Shown: in pieces, positions 49,582 through 63,501 of the stretch
Position numbering within the stretch: position 1 is the first letter of the stretch
Layout: every line of letters begins with the position of its first letter
Assembly: GCF_030052815.1 (NCBI RefSeq)
Contig: NC_079504.1
Coordinates: 39,811,623 to 39,875,622, forward strand
Origin: Hevea brasiliensis
Taxonomy: Eukaryota > Streptophyta > Magnoliopsida > Malpighiales > Euphorbiaceae
Direction of reading: 5' to 3'
DNA length: 64,000 bases
Position numbers and translations under genes: made by a program
Notes under the pieces: model-generated
Databases searched by the model: none
Seen by the model: only the letters and a program-made list of their open reading frames with translations
Told to the model about the DNA's origin: nothing

Positions 49582-52500
49582 TGTTGTAAGGGTTTTTATG
49601 GTTGCCAGACGATTCTCATCGAAGCGAAAAAAGTGAGGAGTTGCCACTTTAATTTTGAGGGAAATTAAAGAAACTATTTGTAAAAATAGGAATTTATAAA
49701 ACCACTTCTAAAAACAAAGATTCTAGGCTCGGGGTCCGTGTACGTACAGGGAAAGTGTTAGGCACCCCACCTCGTCCTTCAATGAGGGCAAGCAGATTTA
49801 ACGATGTGATTTTTATAATTTAAGATCAATAATTTTGGAGTCAGAATTATGATGTTGGTCCCTGTTATTGATAAAATGAACGATTGATATTTCATCATTT
49901 TGGGTTATCTAAGAACACGAGTATATGGGATAACCCTATAGTGAATTGATATTGTATTTGTTTAATTTATTATATATTTGTTAAGTTCCTCCCTCTTCGA
50001 ATTAGAACTCTAATTCCGAAGAGGTGTTATTTGGTTCCTAATGGTTCATAACGAGTGAGGAGGACTCTCGGCTCACACATTATGTACCTCATCATTGGCA
50101 TTCAAATAACTGAGGGTGCGGTGTGTGTAATGGATATACAAGAAACGATATAGGTGTAGATTTTCATTCTTTTAATTAGGACTCTAATTCAAAAGGGATG
50201 TGTTAATTAAAACCTAGAGAATTCCCTTCATTAATGAGGACTCTCAGTTAATGAAGGAAGGTCTCATCATCGGCATAATTACCGGTAAAACCTTTACCCA
50301 TATCGTTTCATCATAAACGATTTAATGTTTTGGAATTACAGTATTTGTTTGATTAAGCCGAATTGAAGGAAAAGTTTCCTAGGTGACATAAATGTGTGGC
50401 TCCCAAGAAGAACTCTCCACTGGGTCCAAGACATAAAGTTTGGGGTTCTTGGAAGAACTCTCTCGTGAACCGGTTACTAAAATGTGTGTTGAATTCTGTA
50501 AAAACGAGTGCTGAGGTTTTCAAGGAAATGACTCTCTCCCGATCTCCCCAATTTCATACCGAATGACTTTACAAAAATGTAAGTCTATGGGGATTCAGGG
50601 AAAGGACTCTCTCCTGATCTCCCTAATTTATACGAGGGAACTTTATAAAGCTACAGGAATTCTAGGAAAGGAGTCTCTCCCGATTTCCCTAATTTAGTAC
50701 TAAATATTTTACAAGATATAAAACTACGGGAATTCAAGGAAAGGACTCTCTCCTGTTCTCCCCTATTTTGAAAAGTAAACTTTAATAAAGGTATAGCAAT
50801 CGCAGAAGTTGAGTTGAACTCTTTCCCGATCTCTCTCTAGAAGACTAGGATAATGTGATGCATTATGCGCGTCATTTCCCAATCTCTTTATTACTATCCG
50901 GGCTTTTTCTGGTTTCCAATCTTATAACTTATTGTCCGAACTCTTTTCTACTCTTGACTTTCGACCTCTTGTTTATTATCCGAATCTTCTACTTCTATTT
51001 GAACTACAGCAATTCTTATTTCTCCTCATTAATCGAATCTGAACTCCCCACATTATGATTCATTTTTATCTAATTTTCTTTCGAACTCTTTACTATTTTA
51101 CCGAAATTCTAGTAATACTTATATCATCCGAGCTCTTATTCTTACACTAATAAAAATAAAAATAAAACTCTTTTGAGATGACGTATGCATTACGATAGCA
51201 TGCAAAAAGTAATATTTGTGAGATAAGTCTGCCAGATACTGATCTACCCGAAAAGCTCGGTATGATACAGTGTCTAAAAAGTTCTTACATCATGGATACG
51301 GATTAATCATATTTCATCTGAGAATGATTGGTTAAAACGTATACTTGTGGAGAGCTGGAATGATATGAGAGCTAGAATCGATGTCTCACAAGGTTGGGAA
51401 CACTTGACACCCCTTACTAGTCTACAATGTAGCTGAGCCAGGCATGTCACACTCGGTGCTGGAGCACCTTAACTTATCTTATTTCATTCCAAATAATCAC
51501 ATTTAATTCTTTTAATTTGGGGTCAATTTATTAACCGGAGAAACTGACGGAGTTTTCTCTAAATTTATTAATATTTGATGTTTTTCCACCTGTTAAAATT
51601 CTCAACAATATATTTACAATAATGTAAAGTCTTCATCACATTTAATTCTAGTACTTCATTTCAATGTTGCAAACTCACAATTTTCATTCATACATAAATA
51701 AATAAATTGATACCCATTCATAAACAAAATACTCAATTTCAATTAATTTACATAATTTACAGTAATTACATAAGTGTCTAATTTACATAACAAAATAAAA
51801 GTCTAATTACAAAATACAAAATACAAAATTTCCAATGAAGCCCAGTGGTCCTACCAAAATACACTGCACAGATGAGGTGACACCGGACATAAGTGCAGAT
51901 CAAAACTCTGATTCCCAGTCTAAGGCCTACTGGGCTCACGCTGTGACACCCTTACCCGTTTATAGTGTAGCCGAGTAAGGCATATCACACTCGGTGTCAG
52001 AGTATCCTATCTTATCTTATCTCAGTTTATTACTTCTTAATTATCACATTTAATTTTTCATTAAATTTAATCAATTGTTCATTTATTTTATTATATTTTA
52101 TTTTATTTTTTTCTGTTGAGAAACTGACGGAGTTTCCCCTCATTTCTTAATAATTTGATGAATTTCCAACCTGTGTGAAACAATTATCTTTTCACAGATT
52201 CACAAAATCGTTTTCTTATTCAAAACATTAATAAGTTTCACTCATATAAATACATAAGAAAATTTAAATCATTTTCATACATATACAATTCAAATATGAA
52301 AATTTTAAACTGTATTAATTTACATCATATGCACATTTCATGTACAAAAATACATAATTTACATTAAATGTCCAAAATTTGATTACAATGATCAAAAATA
52401 AAATACAAGCTGATGGACACTACCAAAATATGCACTACTGAGGAGGTGACACTTGGGACCCAAATGCAGATCAAAACTTCTAATCTCCCAGTCTATGATC

Positions 52501-53854
52501 TACTGGGTTCTTTGGCCAAATCTTCAGTACCTATGTGTTGTAAACAGCGACGCGCTAAGCATAAAACTTAGTAGTGTCAATAATACAAGAAAATATAATA
52601 TACAAATAAAAGTAAAAATTTCTTAGTTATTGTACTTATAAGAAAATGAATAATTACTAATTTATTGTTTAGTTGAAGGCTAATTACATCTTATGATATT
52701 AACTCTTCCTAGCATTTTATTAATCGTTCTCATGATGATTTTGAGCCTCTTTTTATTGAAATCATTCTTGTTCTTTATTTTGATATTTAATTTTCTTACT
52801 TCCTTTAATAATCAATTTAATTATATTTATACTTTTTCATGCCCAAGTAACCTATACAAATTGATCAGACTGGATAAACAGGTAAACTAGCACTGGGTAC
52901 CAGGTACCTCGGGCCTTCACACCATCGGTCACAATGTGTCTCTCAGTGTGCAGACAGAATGGCTAATAAGCCATAAAAGCAATAAGGCATAAAGCCAAGT
53001 ATAACATCATAATCAGTATAGCCATAGGCTATCATATTACAGAATGGCATAAAGCCATACGCAGTACTGCTATCAGAACCTTATTGGCATGTCAACTTAT
53101 CCAAACCAATCTCACTAGATCTACTAGGGCATATTACAAAGCTCTTAATTGAATATTTGTGTTTAACATGTAAGGTTACTATTCATTTTACTATTCGAGT
53201 CAAAATATTGACTTTCTCATACATAATAGTTACATGAGTTCTAACCATATGAAATTACCATATTTTGGTTCACAAAAGTGTTGCCATTGGTTGCCAATCA
53301 ATACTTAAAACCAATAGGAAATAAATCAAAATTTTTAGTTTTTGTGTCATATGTTTACTATTCTATTGATCTAAGCTACAGTGAGAATTTAGCTAACTTG
53401 TCTTCAACAAAGTTGTTCCTTTATGTGTCTTCTTTAATTTCCTTTTTGAATTCTATTTAGAGTTTTGTGGCTCAAGTTATGGCCATTTTACCATAACTGG
53501 CTGGATTGGCCTGTACCCAGAATTTCTGGGCAATTCTGGTTCTGCCAGATTTGGTAACTCAATTTTGGCTAGCAATTTTATTTGGTTAAGTCCAGAATTT
53601 GAGTTTGTGTTCTACATAAAAGTTGTTCTAAATTGTCTAAGCTTTTCATTAATATAAACTTCAGGTCAATTGGACTTTTTTACACTGAGTTATAACCAAA
53701 TAAATGAATACTATTTATTTAGTCATTTTTCCTAGGCAGAATGTGTGTTACCCAGATTTGGTCAATTTTTAGGTTAGTCTATTGTGGTTTTCTGGGCAGG
53801 GTTTCTTCATCAAAATTGTGCCATTATGTATCTAATTTTATTTCCAATTGGCCT

Positions 53855-56800
53855 TGTAACACCCTCCCGGTAGTACTCCGTACATTCTACTGTTCCAGTG
53901 ACCGATGTCGGTCCGGACAGCTAGAACGTCCGGAAAAATATTTAAACTAAAGTCAGGAACCATAATTAACTCAAATATTAATAAGAAAAATTTAGTAAAA
54001 ATTTTAGAAATAAAATACAACTAAGTCAAGTGAGCCGGTGCCCAAGCGATGGGTAATCAGAGGGAAGTTGCGGTTCTCGCAACGAGGAGCCCTAGACCCG
54101 GGGGAAAAATTATAAAATAATTTTTGGGACTCCAGAGAAGGGTTATTGAGGTTCCCATGGCATTAGAATGCCAAGAAAATACCTAGAAAAATTTTTCAAT
54201 TGGTACAGACAATTTTGACCCGTTAAGCCAAACGGAGGGCATTTTGGTCATTTCGCCTTCAGAGGTGATTTTTTGGCCGACTTGTCCAGTTAAGTAAATA
54301 ATTAATATGACATAAAATATGAAGAAACATTACTAAAAATTAAATTGAAATTGAGTAGTGATGAAAAGAAAAGAAAAATCAAAATAAAGCAATTTGTGAC
54401 ATCATAATGATGTCATTTATAAATTACCAACCAATCACAAGCTAATAAGCTTTCTTAAATACTTAAAAGAGACAAAACAAAGACCAAAAAAATTAAAAAT
54501 CCAGCAGCCATCTCCTTCCCCAAAACCAGCCAAAACGTAGAGAGAGAGAAGAGAGGGTTTCCACCATAGTTCAAGCTTCCAAGCTTTGAAACCTTGCTTA
54601 TCTTGCACCAAAAACCCTGGATCCCTTCAATAAAAATTACCCCCACACCTTGTAGGAGTGTTTGGCAGCCAAGAAAAGCTAAGAAAGTGAAGGAATTGCT
54701 TGGGAAAATTCTGCCCTCCTAAGGTTAGTGCATATATACACCTAAAGCTCTTGATTTCTATGTTAAGGGACTTGAAATAAGTAAGGAATTGTAACTAAAA
54801 TGAATAAAAATTATGTGTATGAATGCCATAAATTTCGGCAGCCCTATTGAAGGAATAGAAATGAGTGTTTTGTTGGACTTAGAGTGGATTAGAAATGATG
54901 TTTAAGGTACATATACACAAGTATAATGAATTGGTATGCTAACTAAGGTAATTGGTGTAACCCTTGAATTTGAGCTAGGGTTTTAAGAGTGAAAATTTGA
55001 CTTGGCTTAGGAAATTGTTAGAGAACATTTTAATGGTCAATTAGTGACCATTTTAGGTAAGTTGACCACAATTTGGACTGAAATGTAGCATGGCAAAGTG
55101 AATGAGAATGCTGCCTAGGGACAGCAGCAGAGTGGCTGAAATTTCAGTCCACTTGGACAGCCATAACTTTGGCTGCGCAGGTCCAATTGGTGTTTGGCCA
55201 ATTTGACATGAAACTAGGTTTATAATGGCACATTTTTGCTGAAGAAACCATGCCCAAAAGACCAAAGCAAGAGGACCAAAAGTTGGCCCCAATCCGGATA
55301 CCCTGCAACAGCACCTGCAGAAATGACCAAATGAACAGTAACTGTTCATTTGGCCATAACACACTGTAGATATGGTCAATTAACCTGAAATTTTTACAGC
55401 AACAAGTTAAGACATAGAAAAACAACTTTCATGAAGAAACCTACCCCAAATTATGACCAGAACCTAACCCAAATGGCAGTGGCAGTCACTGTTCATGTTA
55501 CTGTAGATATGGTAATTTCTGCAGAATGGAAATCCTGCCAGCTGTGGTTTTTGGACCATATCTGGAGCTACAAAACTCCAAATGGAGTGATTCAAAAAAG
55601 GAAATTCAACTAGACAAAATAAGGAACAACTTTCATGTTTGCCATTTCTTCAAATTCCCACTGCAACAGTGTCCAATGGAACAGTAAAGTTGAGCTACAA
55701 AAACTGAAAATTCTGCTTCCCTTGGTTTAAACTTTGAAATGGTATAAATGCTTAATGCCAACAAGTTTTGAATGCCAAATGTGGTATATTGGGAGTGCCA
55801 AAGTCAATGTACATATTTTCTATCCAAAAGTCAACATTTTTGTTGACCAATGAGGTGAATAGTGACACCAAAACTTGAAATTCAAAATTTGAAGAATTTA
55901 AAAGTATCAAATGCCCTAGTATACCTAACTAGATTGGTTTGGATAGTTTGGCATGCCAATAGGGTATTGTAATAGCAGTACTGCGAAAGGCTTTATGCCT
56001 GTATTCATGGCTTTATGCCCGTATTCATGGCTTTTATGCCCGTTTTCATGGCTTTTATGCCCGATTATGTGATATCATGGCTTTTTTTAGCCATACTGAT
56101 TGCATACGTGGTTGACGTTCTGCATCCCATGGTATGACGGCCCGAGGCACCGCGGTGTCCAGAGCCAACGACCCGTTATCCAGTCCAGTCGTCCAGTATA
56201 GGTTACTTGGGCAACCAAATGAATGAAAATGGACAAAGTTAACGAAATAAATGAACATAACAAATATAAAACAAATATATATTATATATATTCAATGCCT
56301 ATTTATTTTCTGCTATTTTCTTTTATTTTATTATTGCACCACTAAGCTTTATGCTTAGCGTGTCGCTTTTGCAACGCGTAGGTACTGAAGATTTGGACAG
56401 AGGGCCCAGTAGACCACAGATTGGGTAAGGCCGTTCACAGTTCTGCATAGTGTCCGTGTCACCTCACTACCTGCAGTGCATTGGTAGGGCATTAGGTGTC
56501 ATTTTGTCATTTTGTAACTAAATTTTTATTTTCTCATATGTATTTGGATTTATGTAATGTATTTTGAGGTTCATGTAAATAATGAAGATTTATGGTTATG
56601 TATGGAAGTAATTTGAGTATTTATTTGTTGCTTATACATATGAGTACCCTGAGGAATGATGATTGAGAACTGAAATTGATAATTGTTGAGATTTTGATAA
56701 ATGGAGTTGAGATGATTGAATATGAATATAAGAAGTGTTTTTCACAGGTTCCGAAGAACGGTTTTCTCCATTTTTAGCCGGTACTCTGCCGGATTTTCTA

Positions 56801-56976
56801 TAAAATTTTCGGAACCTCAAATAAATAATAATTTCGATAAATGGCTTAAATGAATTATATTTCAAAAATTGTATTCAAAACCATGATATAAATTAATTGA
56901 GGTATATTAGAGTGTGCCGGTACACCGTGTGGCATTACTTACTTGGGTATACTGTACACGGGTAAGGGGTGTCACA
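53855..56976 (+). mobile_element. Solo LTR E4, nested in E5 (3122 bp)
   Basis: The ends are TGTAACACCCTCCCGG and GGTAAGGGGTGTCACA. The 5 bp duplication GGCCT flanks it (53850-53854, 56977-56981), and the interrupted host sequence reads on as CCAATTGGCCTTGCACC, which matches E6 near 59857. It lies in the opposite orientation to E5 and E6. A TATA-like TATAAATT at about 54418 and a GAGAGAGAGAA stretch at 54540 fit an LTR promoter and leader. No ORF of note. Confidence 0.85.
55991..56070. repeat. Four tandem 20-21 bp units in E4
   Basis: CTTTATGCCCGTATTCATGG is repeated four times with small changes. E5 and E6 have looser forms of the same GGCATAAAGCC motif on the other strand, so it is an old feature of the family. 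Confidence 0.85.
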
Positions 56977-57730
56977 GGCCTTGCACCAACTAAACCTACA
57001 CAACTCAAGTTATAGCTACCCAAACCTACTGGACTCACATCTAGCCCTGCAGGTCACCAAAGGTAGCAAATCTAATCTCAATTCCATTGGCACAATTCAC
57101 TTCAATTCTTCATTAAATATAGCCAAATGGTCACTAATTGACCATTAGAACTTCCATTCATCAACACATGAGCAAAACCCTAAGTTTTAAATTCAAAACC
57201 CTAGCTCCAATTCAAGATTTACACAACGCATATCACATTAGGCATACTAATCAACTTCTAATTGATGTCTACACATCAAACAGCATTTCTAAGCCATTCA
57301 AATCCATCAAAAACCATCAAACCCTACATCCTATTATGGTTGCTGAAATTGGGGAAGATACATCCAAGTGGTTTTCATCAAATTGTCTTACAATTTTTAA
57401 CTTAAATAAACTCCCTAAACATGAATTGAAAGAGAAAGAGAGAGATTGGTCACTAACCTCACTTATGTGACACCTAAGCTTGCCAAGACTTCTTAATTTC
57501 TCCTTCCTTTTTGCTGCCTCAAGTTACTCAAGAAACAAGGGTTAGGTTTAATGAAGAGAGGAGGTGGTTTTATGGTGTAAAATCAAGGTTTGCTAAGCTT
57601 TGTAGGAAGAGCTTCAATGGTGGACTCTCTTTCTTTGGTTCGGCCAAGTGGGAATTGAAGAAGAAGAAACTGATTTCTTATGTGTTTTTTTATCCTTTCT
57701 TATTTGTTTTATGTAAGCTTGGTAAGTTTT

Positions 57731-57987
57731 TGTAACAGCCCGATCCTTCTCCAGTTAGTATTGTCCGCTTTGGCCCATGGTCCTCACGGATTTGTCCCTT
57801 GGGAGGTTTCATTCCCAAAAGCGCGCTGACCAGGTGAGGAAGGCTCCCACATATATGGCCTATTGTCCGCTGTGGGCTGAAGCCCTCACGGTTTTAAAAC
57901 GCGTCATTAGGGGTTACGAACCGCCAACTTATAAACCCAGCATCTCTCCCATGCTTTGCCGATGTGGGATTTGCCTAGGGTGTTACA
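57731..57987 (+). mobile_element. TRIM solo LTR nested in E5 (257 bp)
   Basis: The ends are TGTAACAGCCCGATCC and GGGTGTTACA. GTTTT flanks both sides (57726-57730, 57988-57992). The inside has TTTTAAAACGCGTC, ACTTATAAACCCAG and CCGATGTGGGAT, the pattern of a widespread plant TRIM LTR. Short ORFs across it are chance. Confidence 0.8.
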
Positions 57988-60908
57988 GTTTTGATTGGTC
58001 AAAAATTTTAATGACCTCATATTTACATAAGGCTTAGGTAATAATTAAGTTTAAATCTTATTTTTGTTTTGTTTTTCTTGCTTCTCTCTTTACTTATTTT
58101 AAAATAAATTTTTCATCAATATTAATTCACATTTTATATCATATATTTCACTTACTTAAATAGACAAGTTGGTCAAAATTATCTCTGAAGAAGAAATGAC
58201 CAAAATGCCCTCTGTTTGGCTTAAGGAGCCAAAACTGTCTATACCGATCTTAAAAATTCTCCTAACCTTTTCTTGGCATTCTAATGCTACCTAGGGTGCC
58301 GTAACTCTTCTCTGGCATCCCAGAAATTATTTTACGGGATTTCCCTCGGGTTTAGTGCTGCTAGCTGTAAAGACAGTAATTTCCCGTTAGGGTCACCCAT
58401 CACCAGGGCACCGGCTCATTTAACCTTGGTGTATTTCATAGCTTAAATTTTTCTAAATTTTTTCCCTTACCATTATTTGGGTTATTTATGACTCCTCACT
58501 CTAGTTTAAATATAGTTCCTAATATTCTAGCTGTCTGGACCGATACCGGTCACCGGAACAGTAGAATGTACGGACTTGCTAAAGTGAGGGTGTTATACAC
58601 GCTCTTGGTCTCTAGTACCTACGCGTGGCAAAAGCGACGCCCTAAGCATACAGCTTAGTGGTGTCAATATAAAATAAAAATAAACTAAAATAATTAAATA
58701 TGCATAAATTATGCTGTTATTTCATGCAGATTGGATTTTTGGTAATTATTCATAATATTCTATTAATTTAGTGATTTTTATGTTCATTATTTAATTATAA
58801 CTTTGTAAGATTTATTTTAACTGCCCAAGTAACATATACTAGTTGACTGAACTGGATAAATGGGTAAACTAGTATTGGGTACTAAGTACCTCAGGCCGTC
58901 ATACCATCGGTCATATAGTGTCTACGAGGTGTGCAACAGAACGGCTGACAAGCCATAATAATCATCGGGTACAAAGCCAAGTATATAAAGAGTATCAAAA
59001 TGGCCAAAAGCCATAATATCACAAAATAGCACTAAATGCCATAAATCAAGAAATGGCATGAAGCCATAGGCAGTACTACAATCGAAACCCTATTAGCATG
59101 TCAACCTATCTAAACCAATCATACTAGACATAATAGGGCATATTAACAAAGGTAGGTGTTTATTTCTTTGCATTTGATATTATGGAGGTTACTATTCACA
59201 TTACTATTCATGTAAAATATTGACTTTGTCATAATTAATAGGTATATAATTTCTAAATACACTATAATACCACATTTTGGATTTTACATTTATTGGCATT
59301 GGTTGCCAATTTCAATTCAAGGCTCATTAGAAGTTATTTCAAAATTTTAGATTTAGTCACTTATGTTTACTATTCCATTAAACCATTCTACAGTTGGAAT
59401 TTGGCTAAACTTTCTTCATCAAAGTTGTTCCTTACTGTCTCTACTTTAATTCCTTTTTTAAATCACTCCATTTGGAGTTTTGAAGCTCAAGTTATGGCAT
59501 TTTTACCATAACTAGCTAGATTGGTCATTGTCTAGAATTTCTAGGCAAATTTGGTTCTAGCAATTTTGGTGAGCTAATTTTTGTTAGCAATTTGAATAGG
59601 TTATGGTCAAATTTTGGGTTTCTATTCTTCATGAAAGTTGTTCTACTGTCTAATCTTTCCATGGGTTCAAAAATCAGGTCGTTTGGACCTCTCTACACAA
59701 AGTTATGGCCATTTGAACAAACACTATTCATTTGGTCATTTTCCTAGGTCCAGATTTTGATTACCCGGATTTAAGAAAATTTTAGGTCACTCTAAGTTGG
59801 TTTTCTGAGCAAGGTCTCTTCATGAAAAATGTGGCATTATGTCCCTAGTTTCACTTCCAATTGGCTTTACACTAATTGAAGCTACACAAGTCAACTTATT
59901 ACTACCCACACTCACTGGACTCAAGTCTAGAATTTCTAGTACATAGGGCAGCTTAACCATTTCACCATTCAATGCAACAATTCATTCCAAATTAAGGTCA
60001 ATTCACCTCAAATGGTCACTAATTGACCATTAGAATGCCAATTTACCATCAATTTAGCAAAACTCTAATTTAGCTTAAACCCTAATTCCTAATTCTCAAT
60101 CTTGCACCACACATGAAAATCAAAGTTCTAATACATATATTCTCATTATAGACCATCAATACACCACTTTAATTCCATTAAAATTCATCAAAACCATCTT
60201 TAATTCATGGCTTCCAAAATTTAGGGAAGGGCTAACATGCATAATTTGTTTCAATTCCAACAATTTCTCACTCAATTCATGGTCCTAATAAAGAATATAA
60301 AGAGAGAGAGAAAGGAATTGGCACTAACCTCTTGATGCAAGATTCTAGAGTTTCCAAATCTTCACTTTCTCTTTGATTCTTGGTAGCCAAACACTTTAAC
60401 AAGGTGAGATGTCAAATTTTGATGAAGGAAATTATGGATTTTATGGTGGAAAATCAAGAAATTTGAAGGTTGATGAAGAAAGAGCTATGGAGGGGTGAGA
60501 GAGAGAATTCAGCCAAGCTTCATGAGGAAGAAGATGGCTGATTTTTTTTGTGTAATTATTTCTTTTTTGGCTTTTATAGTTAGTCTTGTTTAATTGTGAT
60601 TGGCTAAGAAATTTTTAATTGCATCATCATGGCTCATGCATGGTGTCATAATTGAGTTTTAATTTCATTTTATTTTGTTTTTTTTTCTTCTTTCTTTTAC
60701 TCATTTTTAATTAAATTTTTAGCAATATTTATTCATATTTTAGGATATAAACCTCATCACTTAAATGGACAAGTTAGTCAAAAATTATCTCTGAAGGTGA
60801 AATGACCAACTCGATTCTCTCTTAATTTCTGAATTTTTAGGCACCGATTTACACTCTGGTAAGGGTTTTAATCTTTTTTTGATCAAATTTATCCTTATTT
60901 TTTCGAAA

Positions 60909-62790
60909 ATGAGCGGTACCAAAGGTTAGAGAGTTGCAAGCCCTGCTTCCGTTCACATTTCATGGAACTCGGAAGAAGGGGATGCTACCAGGCCGAGTGG
61001 GCGATCTAAACCTACTACAGCCATTATTCCGATCTCTAGTTAGCCAACCGGATCAAAACAAGTACAAGCTTTAGTCACAAAGAAAGAGAGTCTACTCGTG
61101 GATGAACTGTCATCGGTCCTCGGGGAAACCGATCTCCAATCCATTAGCCAAGAATTCAATCTCCCGATCGACTCCTTCAAGCTTATTAGATGCCATGGGT
61201 ATTTTCAAGCTAATCACTTCTTTGACGAGACCGACCTGATCATGGTGTATGAAGAATAACTAAAAGCCGGGCTATGGTTCCCCTTGGATGATTTTTATAG
61301 AGACGTTCTGAAGTATCATCGAGTCAGTGTAGCTTATGTGCAATCGAACTCCTAGTGGGCTCTAGTGGCCTTCAGAGGTCTTTGCCGAGCTAAGGGGCTT
61401 GAGCCCACAGTGAAGGTTTTTGCCGAACTACACAGGCTTGCTCGAAGGAAAGATGATGAATATTGGTTCTTCCAAGCAAAGCCGAACTGTGGGCTCTTCA
61501 CCAATCTCCTTTCTTCACTAAAGAATGGGAAAGATTGGTTTTTTATACTTAGGAGTAAAGATCCTAACGGTTTCACAGGCATTCCATATAGTCGGAATTA
61601 TTTGGTCCCCAAGCCAGAGAAGAAGATCACCCTGAACGCGGTCGAGGATGCCATGGTGAAGGATTTGAAAAATCAAGCGATCACTCACCAATATTCGTGT
61701 ATGGATGTGATTATGGTTGAACTGAAATGGAGGATGATTAGAGTGATCGCCCGCGAAAACTATGAACTGCAACTCTCTGACCATAGCCCCGAGACCAATA
61801 AAACCTGCACCTTAGGTCTTCTAGTCTTAGTGAACTCACTAACTTGCTTTTTGTGTAGGTATGGCCGAGGGCGAAACCGCAAAGGAGACTCACAAGAGGA
61901 AGAGAGAGCTCGCCCAAAAAGTGTTAGAAATGAAGGAAGCTGCTACTGCTACCCAAGCACAGAGACGGGCTTTGGTTGAAGTGTCGAGCTCTCTATTCTG
62001 ACCTCAAGAGCAGCCATCGTTGGAAGTAGAGGTCATCACCTCTGAGCCTCCTATTAGACATGGTAAAACTCCTCCTCCTCTACCTTCGGTCTCTTCGGGT
62101 GCAGAGAGTGGCTCTGCTGGACCAGCCATCCCAGCAGCTCGACCACTCTCTTAAGGTGCCCAGAACCTGCTTCAATCCTTGGAGAGGAACCACTCAGTTC
62201 GGGGAAATCCTGATCTTGCGAAGGTCTTAGGCTCTTCGATCTGTTTTGAAGAAGATTGGATTCGGATGGCCCAGGAGAGCATCAAAGATCTTCTAACCCA
62301 GACCATGAGTTTGGGATTGGAGGCAGTTGTGAACCAACAGATAATCAGGGAGAAGGCTCATCTCTTAAGAAGGGAGATTATCAAGGCAGTGCAAGATGCA
62401 GCAGTTGCGAAGACCCAACTCTCAGCTGCTAATGATCAGATCATTGACTTGGAGATCCAAGTGAGGTCTTTTGAGGAAAGAATGACTCAGCTGGAGAGGG
62501 AACTTGAAGATGCTCGGGCTTGCCAAGCTGCCGATCTAGCTCGATTCTCTAGAGAGATAAGGGCCAAGGAGGACAAAGCTTTGGTGAAGGAAGCTAATGT
62601 CTATGTGAATGCCCATAGCAATCTCCTAGCCAAGCTGGTGAAGCACTACCCTAAAGAAGACTTCACCTGGCTGGAGAAGCTTGCCCCTGGTGTTGAGGCC
62701 GAGAGTGAAGAGGAACATGAGAGAGAGGAGGGAGAGAATATTGAAAATATACCTGAAGAGCAGGCTAGGGAAGATCCTCCTACTGAGTGA
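60909..62790 (+). pseudogene. Antisense LTR-borne PF04195-like gene, copy 2, decayed
   Basis: Homologous to 8705-10568. It starts ATGAGCGGTACC but has a TAG at codon 7, further stops near 61258 and 61354, and others before the coiled coil. Open parts complement copy 1: FRGLCRAKGLEPTVKVFAEL and KDDEYWFFQAKPNCGLFTNL at 61365-61800. A likely intron ends at the acceptor TTTTTGTGTAG/GTATGG near 61860. The coiled-coil part is open at 62179-62790 and ends NVYVNAHSNLLAKLVKHYP with an acidic tail. The two copies share domain order and strand relative to the LTR, so the gene was part of the ancestral LTR. Confidence 0.75.
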
Positions 62791-63501
62791 CTTTGTATTT
62801 TCTTTTAAAATGAATTAAGTTCATTTGTGATTAATTCTAGATGAGATCGGAAAATATTAAATCAAGTTTGCACGTTCTAGATAGAATTAACCCCTACTAA
62901 ATTGAATAAAGTTGAACATATAACCTAAGATCGGTTATCCCTCATAAAACATGAGACCACTTAAAGAGATCGGAAAAACGAACATGGGATCGTAAGACCT
63001 TATGAACGAATATCGATTGAAACTTTGAAACATTTGGAGTGATTTGTAAAGACATGAGATCGGGTCCTAGTCGAAATAATTTATTAGGATTGGAACAATT
63101 ATTTAGAGATCGAATAAAACATCAACTTGATTAAGAAATATTTGAACAATTAGAGCAAGATACCTGATAGTAAAAACTAACCACAATTTGAAATTTTGAA
63201 TTATGTGACCCCACCAAGATTCGAAGACAATCGAATGTAAGATCAGATGGTTCGAAGATTGGACATCAATCCGAACGGGTTGAGTAGAGGCAGAGAGGTC
63301 GGAAAACAATTAACTTGAGTATATCTGAGGTTGAATAAATTTGAAATTTATTATTTATTTAGGAGAACTGAAATTATTACTAGTTCAGAGAAAATGACCT
63401 GTGGTAAGATGAGAGATCCATTCAAGAAAGTATCAACAGAAAATTGTATATTAATTACACAAGTTATGCATTTGAGGATCGATCAAAATATGGTGTCAAC
63501 A
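62791..63501 (-). other. Distal U3 of the second giant LTR
   Basis: Matches the arrangement of 10569-11066: scattered GATCGG motifs and the terminal CAAAATATGGTGTCAACA. No gene. Confidence 0.6.

Larger units (their letters stand above)
51942..58597 (-). mobile_element. Solo LTR E5, nested in E6, host of E4 and a TRIM
   Basis: The left end is TGTGACACCCTTACCC, the right end GTGAGGGTGTTATA. The 5 bp duplication CACGC flanks it (51937-51941, 58598-58602). The final TA replaces CA. Without E4 and the TRIM it is about 3.3 kb. A block of GCCATAAAGCCATA-like repeats lies near 52970-53066. Confidence 0.8.
51403..60809 (-). mobile_element. Solo LTR E6, truncated, host of E5
   Basis: The left end reads TTGACACCCCTTAC, a mutated form of TGTGACACCCCTTACCC. 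Body sequences (AACTGACGGAG at 51544; AGCATACAGCTTAGTGG at 58645) match E5. After E5 the sequence resumes at 58603 and stops at about 60809 in GAAATGACCAA, about 360 bases before the expected end, at the junction with the giant LTR. Therefore the right end and part of the giant LTR were lost together. No gene is inside. Confidence 0.7.
49582..63501 (-). mobile_element. Second giant LTR, solo, expanded by nested insertions
   Basis: The ends are TGTTGTAAGG at 49582 and TGGTGTCAACA at 63501. The 5 bp duplication TAAAT lies on both sides (49577-49581, 63502-63506). The blocks GTGTTAGGCACCCCACCTCG (49757) and the antisense pseudogene (60909-62790) match the first LTR. No gag or pol lies between the ends, so it is a solo LTR. 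Elements E6, E5, E4 and a TRIM occupy 51403-60809. About 1.8 kb of the LTR, corresponding to roughly 6750-8570 of the first copy, is missing at the right junction of E6. Confidence 0.8.

Noticed and set aside
57731..57987. Cassandra-type TRIM
   Set aside because: The 5S-rRNA-like promoter block that defines Cassandra is not visible, so I call it only a TRIM LTR.
57138..58037. Three plus-strand ORFs
   Set aside because: They lie in E5 and the TRIM LTR and have no counterpart in E6 or E4.
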